Notes: generated from the sequence alone by a model not told the origin. Shown: positions 8,534 to 18,000, counted from the first letter of the stretch. The stretch is 64,000 nt of DNA from Saccharolobus caldissimus (GCF_020886315.1 NZ_AP025226.1:1514001-1578000); one strand, 5' to 3'. Made by a program: numbers and translations.

Positions 8534-10234
8534 TTGGTGGTGTTTACGGTTGAAGTAATTAAAGATAAGAAAATCGTTGTGGAACCGAATCTAACTAATT
8601 ATGAAGAGATTAGAAGAAACTTCAGCTGGGATAAAGTAAGGAAAGAATTGGGCTATTTTGGAAACGTTAACGCTGGGGAGATAGCAATACATAAAATTAG
8701 TGATGAAAGGAATAAATACGGTCTATTATGGATAAGTGAGGAAGGTGATAAGAGAAAATATACATTTGAAGAGCTAGAAAGGAAAGGGGCTATTTTTAGA
8801 GATGTCATAAAGGAGGCTGGAGTAAGTAAGGGAGATAGAGTAGTATTAATGTCAAAAAGAGTTCCAGCCCTTTATTTTAGTCTGATAGGAATAGCGATGG
8901 CTGGAGGTGTTATAGTACCTATATTCTCGACCTTTGGAGAAGAAGCCATAAGATATAGAGTAGAAAATAGTGGAGCTAAAGTAGCCATTGTTCACGAGTC
9001 ATTAGTAGATAAATTTAAAAATATTAATATAAAAATATTGAAAATATCTGATGAAGCAATATCTAATGAGTCTAATAGGGCTGAGATATACTATGAGAGA
9101 AGACCTATAGATGACCCATTCTTAATCTTATATACATCTGGAACTACTGGTAAGCCTAAGGGAATATGGCATTCTCAAGATATTTTAACATTTTATTACA
9201 TTTCTGGAAAATATCATTTTGACATGCATCCTACAGACATCTTCTGGCACACAGGTGATCCAGCATGGGTAGCTGGATTTGCAGGTGTCTGGACTGCATG
9301 GGTCAATAATATACCTATAGTCTCTTTTGAAGGGAGATTTAATGCTGAAACGTGGTATTCAATCATTCAAGAGTTTAAGGTCTCTGTAATATCCACAGCA
9401 CCTACTGCAATAAGGCTATTAAAGAAGGAGGGGCTAGAAGTAGCTAAAAAATACGACTTATCTTCGGTTAGGTTTATTCATGCAGGAGGTGAGTATGTTG
9501 ATCCAGATACTGTGAAATGGGGTCTACAAATATTTGGAGTGCCAGTTCATGATGGATATGGACAAACAGAAACCGCAACCTATGTTATTGCTAACTTTAT
9601 TTCTATGCCAATAAAGGTTGGATCAATGGGAAAACCTCTTCCGGGAGTAGAAGCTTTAATAGTTGACGAAGAAGGTAATCCTTTACCTCCTAATACTCAA
9701 GGTATATTAGCATTAAAGCCTAACTTCCCTGCTATGGCTAAGGGTATATGGGGAGACGAAGAGAGGTGGAGACGTAATTTCAAAAACGGATATTATTTGA
9801 CTGGAGATTTGGCATATATGAATGAGGATGGCTACTTCTGGTATTTAGGAAGAATGGATGATGTCGTTAAGGTTTCTGGATATAGGGTAAGTCCAATAGA
9901 GATTGAGAGCGTTTTAACTACACATCCTGCTGTAGCTGAGGCTGGGGTTATAGCGGTAGAGGATCAAATAAGGGGATCTAAGATAAAGGCCTTTATTGTC
10001 TTAAAGAAGGGCTATGAACCTTCTGAGGAACTTAAGAAAGAGATTCAAGATTACGTTAAGCAGAAATTAGCTGCCCATATGGTACCTAAAGAAATAGAAT
10101 TCGTAACTGAGTTACCCCATACATTAAGTGGAAAAATAATGAGAAGAGTCTTAAGATCTATAGAAATTGGAGGTCAAATAGGAGATATAAGTACGTTAGA
10201 AAATCCAGAAATTATCAAGAAGAAAGAAAAGTAA
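8534..10234 (+). CDS. AMP-forming acyl-CoA synthetase
   Basis: This 566-residue adenylate-forming enzyme carries the ATP loop YTSGTTGKPKG, the motif DGYGQTET, the hinge-region sequence GRMDDVVKVSGYR, and the C-terminal catalytic lysine in LSGKIMRR. It activates a carboxylic acid to its CoA thioester. The overall style is that of acetyl/medium-chain acyl-CoA synthetases, but the exact acid cannot be told. The start is one of three consecutive codons TTG, GTG, GTG at 8534, 8537 and 8540. It heads the rightward arm of the cluster, followed by an enoyl-CoA hydratase-like enzyme, so the acid is probably degraded as a CoA ester. Confidence 0.92.
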   Translation: MVVFTVEVIKDKKIVVEPNLTNYEEIRRNFSWDKVRKELGYFGNVNAGEIAIHKISDERNKYGLLWISEEGDKRKYTFEELERKGAIFRDVIKEAGVSKGDRVVLMSKRVPALYFSLIGIAMAGGVIVPIFSTFGEEAIRYRVENSGAKVAIVHESLVDKFKNINIKILKISDEAISNESNRAEIYYERRPIDDPFLILYTSGTTGKPKGIWHSQDILTFYYISGKYHFDMHPTDIFWHTGDPAWVAGFAGVWTAWVNNIPIVSFEGRFNAETWYSIIQEFKVSVISTAPTAIRLLKKEGLEVAKKYDLSSVRFIHAGGEYVDPDTVKWGLQIFGVPVHDGYGQTETATYVIANFISMPIKVGSMGKPLPGVEALIVDEEGNPLPPNTQGILALKPNFPAMAKGIWGDEERWRRNFKNGYYLTGDLAYMNEDGYFWYLGRMDDVVKVSGYRVSPIEIESVLTTHPAVAEAGVIAVEDQIRGSKIKAFIVLKKGYEPSEELKKEIQDYVKQKLAAHMVPKEIEFVTELPHTLSGKIMRRVLRSIEIGGQIGDISTLENPEIIKKKEK

Positions 10235-10258
10235 AAAGAGGATATCATTAAAGAAAAA

Positions 10259-10267
10259 TTTAAATAT
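10259..10267 (+). promoter_or_regulatory. TATA box of crotonase gene
   Basis: TTTAAATAT lies 32-40 nt upstream of the ATG at 10299, giving the crotonase and hydroxylase pair their own promoter with a short leader. Confidence 0.45.
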
Positions 10268-10298
10268 ATCACGAAAATCTATTAATGCGTGAAGTTTT

Positions 10299-11063
10299 AT
10301 GATTAAGATGGAAATTGATAAAGAGAATAAGATAGGAAAGATATTTATAGATAGACCAGAAAAAATGAATGCAATAACGGTAAAAATGAGAAGAGAAATA
10401 GGAGATAGAATATCTGAATTAGATAAAAACCCAGATATAAGAGTTATAATAATTAAAGGTCTTGGAGGAAAAGCATTTAGCTCTGGCGGAGATGTGAGCG
10501 AGTTCCTATCCTTAACACCAGACGTACTAATAGACTGGGGCGAGGATCTGTCAACATCTGAAAGAATTTCTAAGCCAGTAATAGCTGCAATAGACGGTTA
10601 TACTTTTGGTGCTGGGTTAGAACTCGCGTTATCGTGTGACATTAGAATAGCTACCCCAAAAAGTGAATTCAGCTTCCCAGAAATAAGATTAGGAATGGTC
10701 CCAGCTAGTGGAGGAATTACTAGAATAATAAAGACTTTAGGTATATCTAGGGCTACATATATGTTAATGTTAGGGAAGAGAATAGATGCGCAACTCGCCT
10801 TACAATGGGGTATAATTCATGAAATAGTAGAGCCAGAAAAATTAGATGAAAGGGCAATAGAAATAGCTAAAGATTTGGCTAGTTTATCGTCATTAGCTTT
10901 AAAGGCGTTGAAAAAAGTAATTCACGAGATAGCAGATTCTCCCCTATATGTAGGTTTCGATATAGAAAGGAAAACATTCGGACTATTAAGATATAGTGAA
11001 GATTTCAAAGAAGGTGTTGAATCCTTCTTAAATAAGAGAAAACCCAAATTTAACGGTAGATAA
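10299..11063 (+). CDS. enoyl-CoA hydratase/isomerase family protein
   Basis: This 254-residue crotonase-fold protein has the N-terminal motif IFIDRPEKMNAI, the oxyanion-hole loop AFSSGGDV, the second motif AAIDGYTFGAGLELALSCDIRIA and FPEIRLGMVP. The usual first catalytic Glu of hydratases aligns near G117-E120 (GAGLELAL), and FPEIRLGMVP carries another Glu, so hydration of an enoyl-CoA is plausible. Its product or substrate would come from the synthetase 65 bp upstream. It is 1 bp away from the molybdenum hydroxylase gene and must be co-transcribed with it. Confidence 0.88.
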   Translation: MIKMEIDKENKIGKIFIDRPEKMNAITVKMRREIGDRISELDKNPDIRVIIIKGLGGKAFSSGGDVSEFLSLTPDVLIDWGEDLSTSERISKPVIAAIDGYTFGAGLELALSCDIRIATPKSEFSFPEIRLGMVPASGGITRIIKTLGISRATYMLMLGKRIDAQLALQWGIIHEIVEPEKLDERAIEIAKDLASLSSLALKALKKVIHEIADSPLYVGFDIERKTFGLLRYSEDFKEGVESFLNKRKPKFNGR

Positions 11064-11064
11064 T

Positions 11065-13347
11065 ATGGTATTTAAAGAAGGGTTAAGATTTGTAAAAGGA
11101 AATGGTAGTTACATAGATGATGTTATAACAAAAGAATATAAAAATTATTTTTATGCTTCTATTGTCAGATCTTCTTATGCTCACGCTAAAATAAAGTCTA
11201 TCGATGTGAAAGATGCTGAGAAACTTAGCGGAGTTATCAAAGTAATTACCTTTAACGATCTAAAGGACTTTCTAGATCCCTTTCCTCTCTCCTTAGATTT
11301 AAACTTAGAATATTACCCCATAGCTAGAGATAAGGTTGTGTATTATGGAGAGCCAGTAGCAGTAATAATAGCTAGAGATGAATATATAGCAGAAGATGCT
11401 AAGGAACTAGTACAGATAGATTACGAACCATTAAAACCGGTAATAAGTATAAGAGATGCTTTAGATAGTCCACCTATTCATTCTAATTTAAAATCAAATA
11501 TTATCTTAAATAAAACTTTTATATTAGGAAAATATGAGGACGCATTGAGGAAATCCTCAATTGTAATAGAGGAAAAAATTAAATTCCCACGATATAGTTG
11601 TACTCCTCTAGAAACATATGAGGTTTTCGCTAAATATAATGGAGAAGAATACGAGATTTTTTCTAATTTCCAAGGTCCCTATACTATTCATTATCTTCTA
11701 ACAAAGGCCCTTAAGAGCAAGGTAGTAATAAAGGGGCCAAGAGACATTGGAGGATCATTTGGAATAAAAAGTGCAATATATCCTTATATGGCGTTAATAG
11801 CTGCAGCAAGTAGAGTTGTAAATAAACCTTTAAAGTGGATAGAAACAAGGCATGAACATTTGATAGCCAGCTCTGCAGGTGCGGAAAGGGAATCAATAGT
11901 CAGAATATATGGTGATAAGCAAGGGAAGATTTACGCCATGGAAATGGACTTAACTGATAATCTTGGTGCATATCCTAGGCCTCCAGAACCTGGCAACCTA
12001 TTAAGAAATCACGGAAACTTAACTGGGGCCTATGACATAGAGGGATTAAAGGTAACATATAGGGCAGTGTTAACTAACACTATACCTACTGGGCTAAATA
12101 GAGGTTACGGAGGTCCGCATTTATATCTGGCATTAGAGAGTGCAATAGACTCCTTTGCCAGAGAGATAGGAATGGATCCCTTAGAGGTTAGATTAAAGAA
12201 CGTGATAAGGAACCAAAATTACGAGACGTTAACCGGTGGGAAGTATTATGGCTTTAGTTGCTATAACGTTCTAAAAAGGATGAAAGAAATATACGACAGA
12301 TTATATGAAGAAGTTAATGAAGAGAGAAAGAAAGGTAAGAAAGTAGGGTTAGGTATATCTTTAATAGTAGAACCGTCTGGTACTAATATAGGTTATTTAG
12401 ACCTAGCCAGGGAATCTAAAGATTATCTTCCTAAATCGGCAGCACAAGATATAGTAATCGTTCAAATAGACCCTTACGCTAAGGTAAAGGTTTTAGTAAA
12501 CGGTACTAACGAAGGTCAGGCTCACGAAACAGTAATTTCTGAAATAGTGTCAAATAGGCTAGGTATAAGTCCAGAAGACGTGGAGGTAACATATAACGTA
12601 GATACCTCAAGGCCTTGGACTATTTCATCAGGAAGTTACTCAAGTAGGTTCACTCCAATTATTATACCTGCATTAAATAACGCGCTAGACCAGTTAGAAA
12701 ATAAGCTTCTTACAGCTGCATCAGAACTTTTAGGAGTTCAAAAGACAGATCTAAAAATTGAGAAAGGAAGAATAAGGACTATTTCTGGCGATAAATCTAT
12801 ATCCTTAAGGCATTTAGTTGGAACGTTATATTGGGATCCTACTAAGTTAAAGGGAATAGAAGGAGGATTATCTGCTATAGGTTATTATCAATCTCCATAT
12901 GCTGATGATCTAAATAACGGTAAGATAAATTCCTCTATAGCTTACGGTTGCATGGGGCATATAGTTGAAATGGAACTAGAAGAGACCAACTTACCTAGAA
13001 TATTAAAATATTACGTTATTCACGATTCTGGGAAAATACTTAATGAGAATACTGCTAGAGGTCAAATAATAGGTTCAACCTTTCATGGAATTGAAGTTTC
13101 CTTATATGCTTCTTTAGAATATGATGAAGATGGAATACCAATTTATCAAACCTTTGCAGAATACGGTGTAATGTCAGCAATGGAAAGTCCTAATATAGAA
13201 ATTGAGCATATCCAAAGTAGTGATGAATATTCAGCTGGTTTAGGAGAAGGGGGTACTATGGCAGCACCTCCAGCAATTCTAAATGCAATAAGGTCTATTA
13301 TTGGTAAGAGCGTCCAAAGAATACCATTATATTTGATATTAACGTAA
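11065..13347 (+). CDS. xanthine-dehydrogenase-family molybdopterin subunit
   Basis: This 760-residue protein is the large, molybdenum-cofactor-binding subunit of the xanthine oxidase/CO dehydrogenase family. It has the N-terminal a/b hammerhead domain (GNGSYIDDV..., about residues 10-120), the cofactor-binding GGSFGIK and GLNRGYGGP loops, and the C-terminal catalytic Glu in GEGGTMAAPPAILNAI. Such enzymes hydroxylate aldehydes, purines, N-heterocycles or aromatic CoA esters. The FAD and 2Fe-2S partner subunits are not beside it, which is unusual; they must be encoded elsewhere if the enzyme is complete. It ends the catabolic operon and converges on doxB. Confidence 0.9.
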   Translation: MVFKEGLRFVKGNGSYIDDVITKEYKNYFYASIVRSSYAHAKIKSIDVKDAEKLSGVIKVITFNDLKDFLDPFPLSLDLNLEYYPIARDKVVYYGEPVAVIIARDEYIAEDAKELVQIDYEPLKPVISIRDALDSPPIHSNLKSNIILNKTFILGKYEDALRKSSIVIEEKIKFPRYSCTPLETYEVFAKYNGEEYEIFSNFQGPYTIHYLLTKALKSKVVIKGPRDIGGSFGIKSAIYPYMALIAAASRVVNKPLKWIETRHEHLIASSAGAERESIVRIYGDKQGKIYAMEMDLTDNLGAYPRPPEPGNLLRNHGNLTGAYDIEGLKVTYRAVLTNTIPTGLNRGYGGPHLYLALESAIDSFAREIGMDPLEVRLKNVIRNQNYETLTGGKYYGFSCYNVLKRMKEIYDRLYEEVNEERKKGKKVGLGISLIVEPSGTNIGYLDLARESKDYLPKSAAQDIVIVQIDPYAKVKVLVNGTNEGQAHETVISEIVSNRLGISPEDVEVTYNVDTSRPWTISSGSYSSRFTPIIIPALNNALDQLENKLLTAASELLGVQKTDLKIEKGRIRTISGDKSISLRHLVGTLYWDPTKLKGIEGGLSAIGYYQSPYADDLNNGKINSSIAYGCMGHIVEMELEETNLPRILKYYVIHDSGKILNENTARGQIIGSTFHGIEVSLYASLEYDEDGIPIYQTFAEYGVMSAMESPNIEIEHIQSSDEYSAGLGEGGTMAAPPAILNAIRSIIGKSVQRIPLYLILT

Positions 13348-13356
13348 AAAAGGTCT

Positions 13357-13440
13357 TGTCTTAGTTTTTGTGAAATACTATTCTAATTCTTATCTTGAGT
13401 TTTCGGCCAATGCTGTCTTAGTTTTTGTGAAATACTATTC
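13357..13440. repeat. 27-bp direct repeat at the doxB 3' end
   Basis: Two identical 27-bp copies lie at 13357-13383 and 13414-13440, 57 bp apart (19 codons). The right copy encodes NSISQKLRQ near the DoxB C-terminus; the left copy starts at the doxB stop codon and would read the same peptide in frame beyond it. This looks like a short tandem duplication that gave DoxB its present end. Confidence 0.75.
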
Positions 13441-14972
13441 CATTCTAAGACCGTAGTAGTTGCAGTAATAATATTTATTGCTTGATTAATACTTTGAACG
13501 TTAATGTTCTTCCCCTTTATGAATGTTAGCAACAAGTTAATTAACCAGAGCAAAGTAGCTAGGTCTGCGATAATTGCACCTATGCTAGCTAAAATCTCTG
13601 GTGTTACATAGTCTGAAATTAGCGGATAAATTTCAGGTTTTCTTATTAATCCAGTTACCCCTAAAGCATCAAAGCCTATGATAATCATAGTAGTACCTAC
13701 TAAGTAACCTATAAAGTGCATCCAACCTAGTTTATTAGAATACCAATTTTTGCCAATCATCATAGGAATCATATAATAAAGTGTTGCAAAGCCTGCAGGA
13801 ACTATAGACCAGAATATCATAGCGTGGAAATGTCCCACAACCCATAAAGTATCATGAATTATTGCATCAAATACAACAGTGCCATTTGCTATTCCAGTAA
13901 CACCTGCTGCTATTGCTCCAGCAAAGCTTACTATAACCCACGCTGATATTAAGTTTAAATGAAACGTTGCTCCTTTCACTGTAACCCATAGGTTAAAGAA
14001 AGTCATCATTGAAGGCACGACTACGGTATAAGTTAGCACTTCTTCTAGACTCTTTATTGCAACTGGTAAGTTAACCATGTATAAGTGATGAATTGGAACA
14101 TTATTAGAGAAAATTAAGTATAATAATGCAGATATCCTACCCATTCTATCACTATATAAAGGCCTATTTGCTAGCATTGGAATTAGTAAGTATAAAGTTG
14201 CAACTGCAGGCATCCACGTTATATATACTATGGAATGCCATAGTATTCCGAAGGCTATTTGGTTTGCTATAGGATCTAGACCTATCAGTCCATAATATGC
14301 AAAAATGTCCCATGTATTTGCGGCAGTCTCACCACTCCATCCTATTGCTGTCATAAGTGAAGTCATTAATACATATACTCCAAAGATTGGTAATTTTCCC
14401 TTTATAGTTTGGGTAGCTAGGTAATAGTGGTAAACTAACCAGATTACATAAATATACACTCCTATGTCCATAAGCTCCCAGCCAAAATACCACAAGGGAC
14501 TTATTATATATTGACTGAAATTAGGTAAGCCATAAGGTGATAGATAATACCAACTATCTGCAGAGAAATAATTGTCATTAAATTTTGGGTAAACAATGAT
14601 AGGACCTTCTAATAACATAAATGATATGTTAAATAGAATGAATCCTATGTTGAGTAACCACTTAGCCCTAGGCTTAAAGTTTAACAATTTGTAGGATAGG
14701 TATATGAATACAGCAAACTCTAGCTGCACCGCAAACCCAAAGAAATCCCTCATTGCATGAAGTCCTATTCCTGCATAATATTCCTGCGGTGTGAGTATTA
14801 GAGTTTGTGTCATTCCCCAGCTAAGCTCTTGTAGCCTAACCATTAAGGCATCAATAATTCCGAGAATTCCCCATAACAGACTCAAAGATATCATTGCAAT
14901 ACTTATTCTTGTTATCCAATCCTTATTATCCAACTGGAATACTTCATTAAGAAGATTTATAAGACCTTTCAT
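13383..14972 (-). CDS. doxB: haem-copper quinol oxidase subunit I, DoxB type
   Basis: This 529-residue membrane protein with about 12-14 helices keeps the ligands of haem-copper oxidase subunit I: His in GLHAMRDFF (low-spin haem), WHSIVY (Cu-B His with the cross-linked Tyr four residues on), the pair in VPIHHLY (Cu-B), and GHFHAM (both haems). Its sequence style matches DoxB of the Acidianus aa3-type terminal quinol oxidase, which passes electrons from caldariella quinol to oxygen. The doxC/E/F subunit genes are not recognised nearby, although three small ORFs lie divergently upstream. The C-terminus appears altered by a 57-bp duplication. Confidence 0.9.
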   Translation of the reverse strand: MKGLINLLNEVFQLDNKDWITRISIAMISLSLLWGILGIIDALMVRLQELSWGMTQTLILTPQEYYAGIGLHAMRDFFGFAVQLEFAVFIYLSYKLLNFKPRAKWLLNIGFILFNISFMLLEGPIIVYPKFNDNYFSADSWYYLSPYGLPNFSQYIISPLWYFGWELMDIGVYIYVIWLVYHYYLATQTIKGKLPIFGVYVLMTSLMTAIGWSGETAANTWDIFAYYGLIGLDPIANQIAFGILWHSIVYITWMPAVATLYLLIPMLANRPLYSDRMGRISALLYLIFSNNVPIHHLYMVNLPVAIKSLEEVLTYTVVVPSMMTFFNLWVTVKGATFHLNLISAWVIVSFAGAIAAGVTGIANGTVVFDAIIHDTLWVVGHFHAMIFWSIVPAGFATLYYMIPMMIGKNWYSNKLGWMHFIGYLVGTTMIIIGFDALGVTGLIRKPEIYPLISDYVTPEILASIGAIIADLATLLWLINLLLTFIKGKNINVQSINQAINIITATTTVLEWNSISQKLRQHWPKTQDKN

Positions 14973-15337
14973 TGAAAGATTTACGTTGCTATAGTTAATA
15001 TTCTTTTAAATCTTATAAATATATACTCTTAGTAACTTTTTGCCAAAATTTTTTATTGTATTTCCTAAATTAAGTTAACAAATATTTTATACAAAATTGA
15101 AAGCATCACTGTAACTAATAGTTTTCAATAAGCCGTGAAGTTTATATCGTCTGATATCATTTTTAATCCCTTTAAAGCGCGCTTATAAAAACTTTTACGT
15201 TAACATTTTATTTATCAAAGAGTACCATTTTGAAGTTGATTAGCGGTTGTAAGGTGAAGTAAGTGCAAATTAACTCGCCATGTTATTATAGAGAGTTAGT
15301 TTCATAAACTGCATAGGAGGTAAGAGGAGTGATAAGG

Positions 15338-15454
15338 ATGAGGGATCAAATGCAAATTCTTGAGACCTCAATTAAAGCCTCACTTAATATTGTAGCTGCA
15401 GTTAATAAGACTATTTTAATAATCTTTGATTCTTTATCTAATATTATAAGATAA
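15338..15454 (+). CDS. 38-residue small protein with strong Shine-Dalgarno site
   Basis: This short frame is preceded by two purine-rich ribosome-binding sequences, GGAGGT at 15317 and GAGGAG eight bases before the ATG, which is uncommon in this mostly leaderless genome. A TATA-like TTATTATA lies at about 15281-15288. The product (MRDQMQILETSIKASLNIVA...) is one amphipathic helix followed by a hydrophobic stretch. No family is recognised. It could be a tiny oxidase-associated subunit, given doxB next door, or a chance frame. Confidence 0.35.
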   Translation: MRDQMQILETSIKASLNIVAAVNKTILIIFDSLSNIIR

Positions 15455-15692
15455 TCATATGTAAAGACCAGTTTTATTTTGTATTTTTATTTAATTTTCA
15501 GATATGTCAATAAGTCTTGTATTCTAAAGCTCAATAATATAAGTTTATTCAAAATCTTTAAGTCAAAATATTTAAATCAGTCTCTTTAAATAGAAATTTA
15601 GCTTTTCATTTTTTCCTTTGTATTTTCTAATACCTAAAATCAAGATAAATTATTTTTAATAAAATATAAAATTATACAAATCGTATACCAAG

Positions 15693-15700
15693 CTATATAT
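15693..15700 (+). promoter_or_regulatory. TATA box of the 15721 gene pair
   Basis: CTATATAT is centred about 25 nt upstream of the ATG at 15721, which predicts a leaderless mRNA for the two overlapping membrane-protein genes. Confidence 0.5.
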
Positions 15701-15720
15701 TCCTTATTTGTTAATATCAT

Positions 15721-16140
15721 ATGATGAACATTGGAAAAATTATAGGCTTAGTAGTGTTTTTCATAGTGCTAATTCTGCAATTTTACGTTTCTACTAACGG
15801 CAATTTAAGCAACGTTATTACCCTATTTAAAAATAGTATAAACCAATTCTCAAATGTCCTTAATATACCACAACCTACTGTTACTCTCTATTTAACCTCG
15901 AATAACGCAATATTTTCTTTCAATAATACAGCAGATTTCCCAATAACTTTACTAAACGCTACTGGGAAGTACACTTATTTACCTAAACCCGTAATATTAC
16001 TACCTAAAAGAGTAACTAATGTAACGATTTCGGTTACTGATTGGAAAGACTTCTTAAATGCGGTAGAAACTAGAAGTTATAATATTACTTTTACCTTTAA
16101 GTTATTTAATACTACATTTATCCAGAGTGAGATAATATGA
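15721..16140 (+). CDS. membrane-anchored extracytoplasmic protein
   Basis: This 139-residue protein has one N-terminal hydrophobic segment (about residues 5-24), which may be a signal anchor, then an Asn/Thr-rich, beta-strand-like domain with many N-x-S/T sites, typical of archaeal surface-exposed proteins. No catalytic motif is seen. Its stop overlaps the start of the next gene by 4 bp (ATGA), so the two are translationally coupled. Proximity to doxB suggests, without proof, an oxidase or surface complex role. Confidence 0.65.
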   Translation: MMNIGKIIGLVVFFIVLILQFYVSTNGNLSNVITLFKNSINQFSNVLNIPQPTVTLYLTSNNAIFSFNNTADFPITLLNATGKYTYLPKPVILLPKRVTNVTISVTDWKDFLNAVETRSYNITFTFKLFNTTFIQSEII

Positions 16141-16643
16141 GATACTATCTTCTTATGTTCTCGATGATTCTAAATATAATAGTCGCATTATTACCCTATT
16201 ACTGGTGGTATTATTCGATAGGTGGCATTATAGTCGTTAAGGATAGCTTATTTAACCTTTATGTTAACCTATTAGGTTCAAATTACGAGATAATTAACGT
16301 GATAAATTACTTTTTATTCTCTTTTAGATTTTATGTGATTTCAGTTTCGGCCTATTACCTTTACACTGCTTACAAGGGGATTAGAAACACATATCTACTC
16401 ATAATGTGGGCTTCATACTTTTACTTTCTAGATCCCATAATAGTCTACTTAATATTTGAATATGTATTAGGCAGTTTTATGCCAATAAAGTATCCCTTCT
16501 TTATAATAGGTACAGAGGTGATTAACGTTTACGAAAACGGTGCTAAAATCTCTATGCCAATAGAAAGTTATCCAACATTATCCTATTGGTTCGTATTATT
16601 TGTTGGTACTATAAATTTAATATCTAGATTTATTAAGAGATAA
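16137..16643 (+). CDS. four-helix membrane protein of unknown function
   Basis: This 168-residue protein has hydrophobic segments at about residues 3-22, 55-80, 86-115 and 150-165 with Tyr/Trp-rich helix ends. It carries no cofactor ligands such as paired His. It overlaps the preceding extracytoplasmic protein gene by 4 bp. Together the pair might correspond to a DoxC-like subunit split in two, since their summed length is near that subunit, but I see no sequence support. Confidence 0.65.
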   Translation: MRYYLLMFSMILNIIVALLPYYWWYYSIGGIIVVKDSLFNLYVNLLGSNYEIINVINYFLFSFRFYVISVSAYYLYTAYKGIRNTYLLIMWASYFYFLDPIIVYLIFEYVLGSFMPIKYPFFIIGTEVINVYENGAKISMPIESYPTLSYWFVLFVGTINLISRFIKR

Positions 16644-16963
16644 AACTATTATGTATTTTATTTATAAAATATGTTTTTAAGAATAAATATATCTTCAATT
16701 AATTAAAACCTTTTAGTTCACGAATATTTAATATTGAAGGGCTTATAAAGTTCGCTGAAATTTGTTTAAATTATGCTATATTATTAATAAAAATATTTAG
16801 ACTATACACGTTAGAATCCATTATCCGTTATCATTAGAAAGAATTAAGAGTGTTTGTGGAAAACAGATGAAAGCAAAAGAAGTTAGTATTATATATTCCT
16901 TCATGAAGAAAAGAAAAGGATGCTTGCATTCTTCATTGTTGTCATTAACTTATTATATAGAAA
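16644..16963. other. 320-bp intergenic region
   Basis: An AT-rich spacer between convergent genes. No ORF, RNA or repeat is recognised. Confidence 0.5.
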
Positions 16964-17620
16964 TTATACTCCCTTTATGATCTGCTTAGTTGATACTATA
17001 TCGGCTAGATATGCGTATCTGAGATATTTTAATCCTAATAAGTGTTGTGCCTCAGTGAAACTATTAACGGCATCATATGGGATAATAAGTTCGTAACCTC
17101 TGAAGAATGCATCTGCCGCGGTATGTCTAACACAAATGTCTGTATGAAGCCCAGTGAGTATTAGGGTATTTGCACCCTCACCATTATATATTGACCTTAA
17201 CACGGAGTCTAAATCTGTATTGAAGAAACCTGAATAGCTAGTCTTAGGCACTATGAAATCTCTAGACTTTGGCTTCAACTCCTCAATAACTTCTGCTCCC
17301 CATGTACCCCTTATTGCATGTTCTCCCCATCTATTTAACTCAAAGTCCGTTGATCTATGAGAGTCATTAGAGTATATAATGGGTATCGAGTGCTCTGAAG
17401 CCCAATCCAGAAGAGCCCTTATGCTGGGCACAATTGACTTGAACCTTTCGTTTCCCAATTTTCCCAAAACGAAGTCGTTAAGCATATCTATGACAATTAC
17501 AGCATATCTTCTTCTATTATCATAAACAAATGGTTTCTTACTTTCGTTGTATATTTCATCTAAGTTTACTCTGACGTTTTCAAAGAGGTGTTTCAATTCA
17601 TCGCCATGATGAAGAGCCAT
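16964..17620 (-). CDS. nicotinamidase/isochorismatase-family cysteine hydrolase
   Basis: This 218-residue protein has the triad of the family: D45 (VIDMLNDF), K126 (PKTSYSGF) and C163 (HTDICVRHT), with possible metal ligands D86, H88 and H101 (NDSHR ... GEHAIRGTWGAE). The latter block is typical of nicotinamidases, so deamination of nicotinamide or a similar small amide is likely; ureidoacrylate- or biuret-type hydrolysis is an alternative. It follows a 48-codon remnant by 1 bp and shares its promoter sequence with the amidase operon at 21 kb, which argues for a role in amide nitrogen use. Confidence 0.82.
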   Translation of the reverse strand: MALHHGDELKHLFENVRVNLDEIYNESKKPFVYDNRRRYAVIVIDMLNDFVLGKLGNERFKSIVPSIRALLDWASEHSIPIIYSNDSHRSTDFELNRWGEHAIRGTWGAEVIEELKPKSRDFIVPKTSYSGFFNTDLDSVLRSIYNGEGANTLILTGLHTDICVRHTAADAFFRGYELIIPYDAVNSFTEAQHLLGLKYLRYAYLADIVSTKQIIKGV

Positions 17621-17621
17621 A

Positions 17622-17768
17622 TTAGATATTCACCTCTGCATTAATATCTATCCTTAAAATAGTTAAAAATGCCTTATTAGTAAAGTTATTCCATATATCA
17701 TTAGCTGTACTATTTATTATAACCACCCCTAAGTTCTCTCCAATAGAGAGTATATCGCTTATATACAT
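17622..17768 (-). pseudogene. 5' remnant of an aliphatic amidase paralogue
   Basis: A 48-codon frame (MYISDILSIGENLGVVIIN...) lines up without gaps with the start of the amidase gene at 21376 (M-x-x-x-D-I-x-S ... LGV-x-x-IN). The upstream promoter DNA is also alike. It is therefore most simply the N-terminal stub of a duplicated amidase gene, left in front of the nicotinamidase-like gene, whose ATG follows the stub's stop by 1 bp. It may still be translated as a leader peptide. Confidence 0.6.
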
Positions 17769-17771
17769 TTT

Positions 17772-17832
17772 ATTTCACTGCCATTCATATACGATAAACA
17801 TAATAAAAAGATAATTCGTGATTAGTATGAAA
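17772..17832 (-). promoter_or_regulatory. promoter copy A shared with amidase operon
   Basis: About 60 bp closely resemble 21387-21447: on the plus strand both contain GATAAACAyAATAAAAA, then ATTAG, y and ATGAAAA at the same spacing. The minus-strand reading contains a TATTTTTATT/TCTTTTTATT TATA-like element 25-30 nt before the start region. Confidence 0.65.
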
Positions 17833-18000
17833 AATTTTTAGATATATATTATGTTATTTAACATATGATATAATTTCTCCTTATTATTAATAAATTCACA
17901 AAAATTTTATAATTTATTATATTTAGTTAAATTATAATGTTATAATGACAATATTCCATCTAGCTTATTTTAGCATAAACAGTTATTAGATTTTACAAAA

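Larger units (their letters stand above)
14973..15720. other. 748-bp intergenic region with one small ORF
   Basis: This divergent spacer between doxB and the membrane genes at 15721 is AT-rich. It contains TATA-like sites at about 15183-15190 and 15283-15290 and a 38-codon ORF with a strong ribosome site (listed separately). I see nothing else. Confidence 0.5.

Noticed and set aside
15181-15340. Possible tRNA or riboswitch in the less AT-rich part of the doxB spacer
   Set aside because: No cloverleaf, no conserved T-loop sequence and no known aptamer core could be seen.
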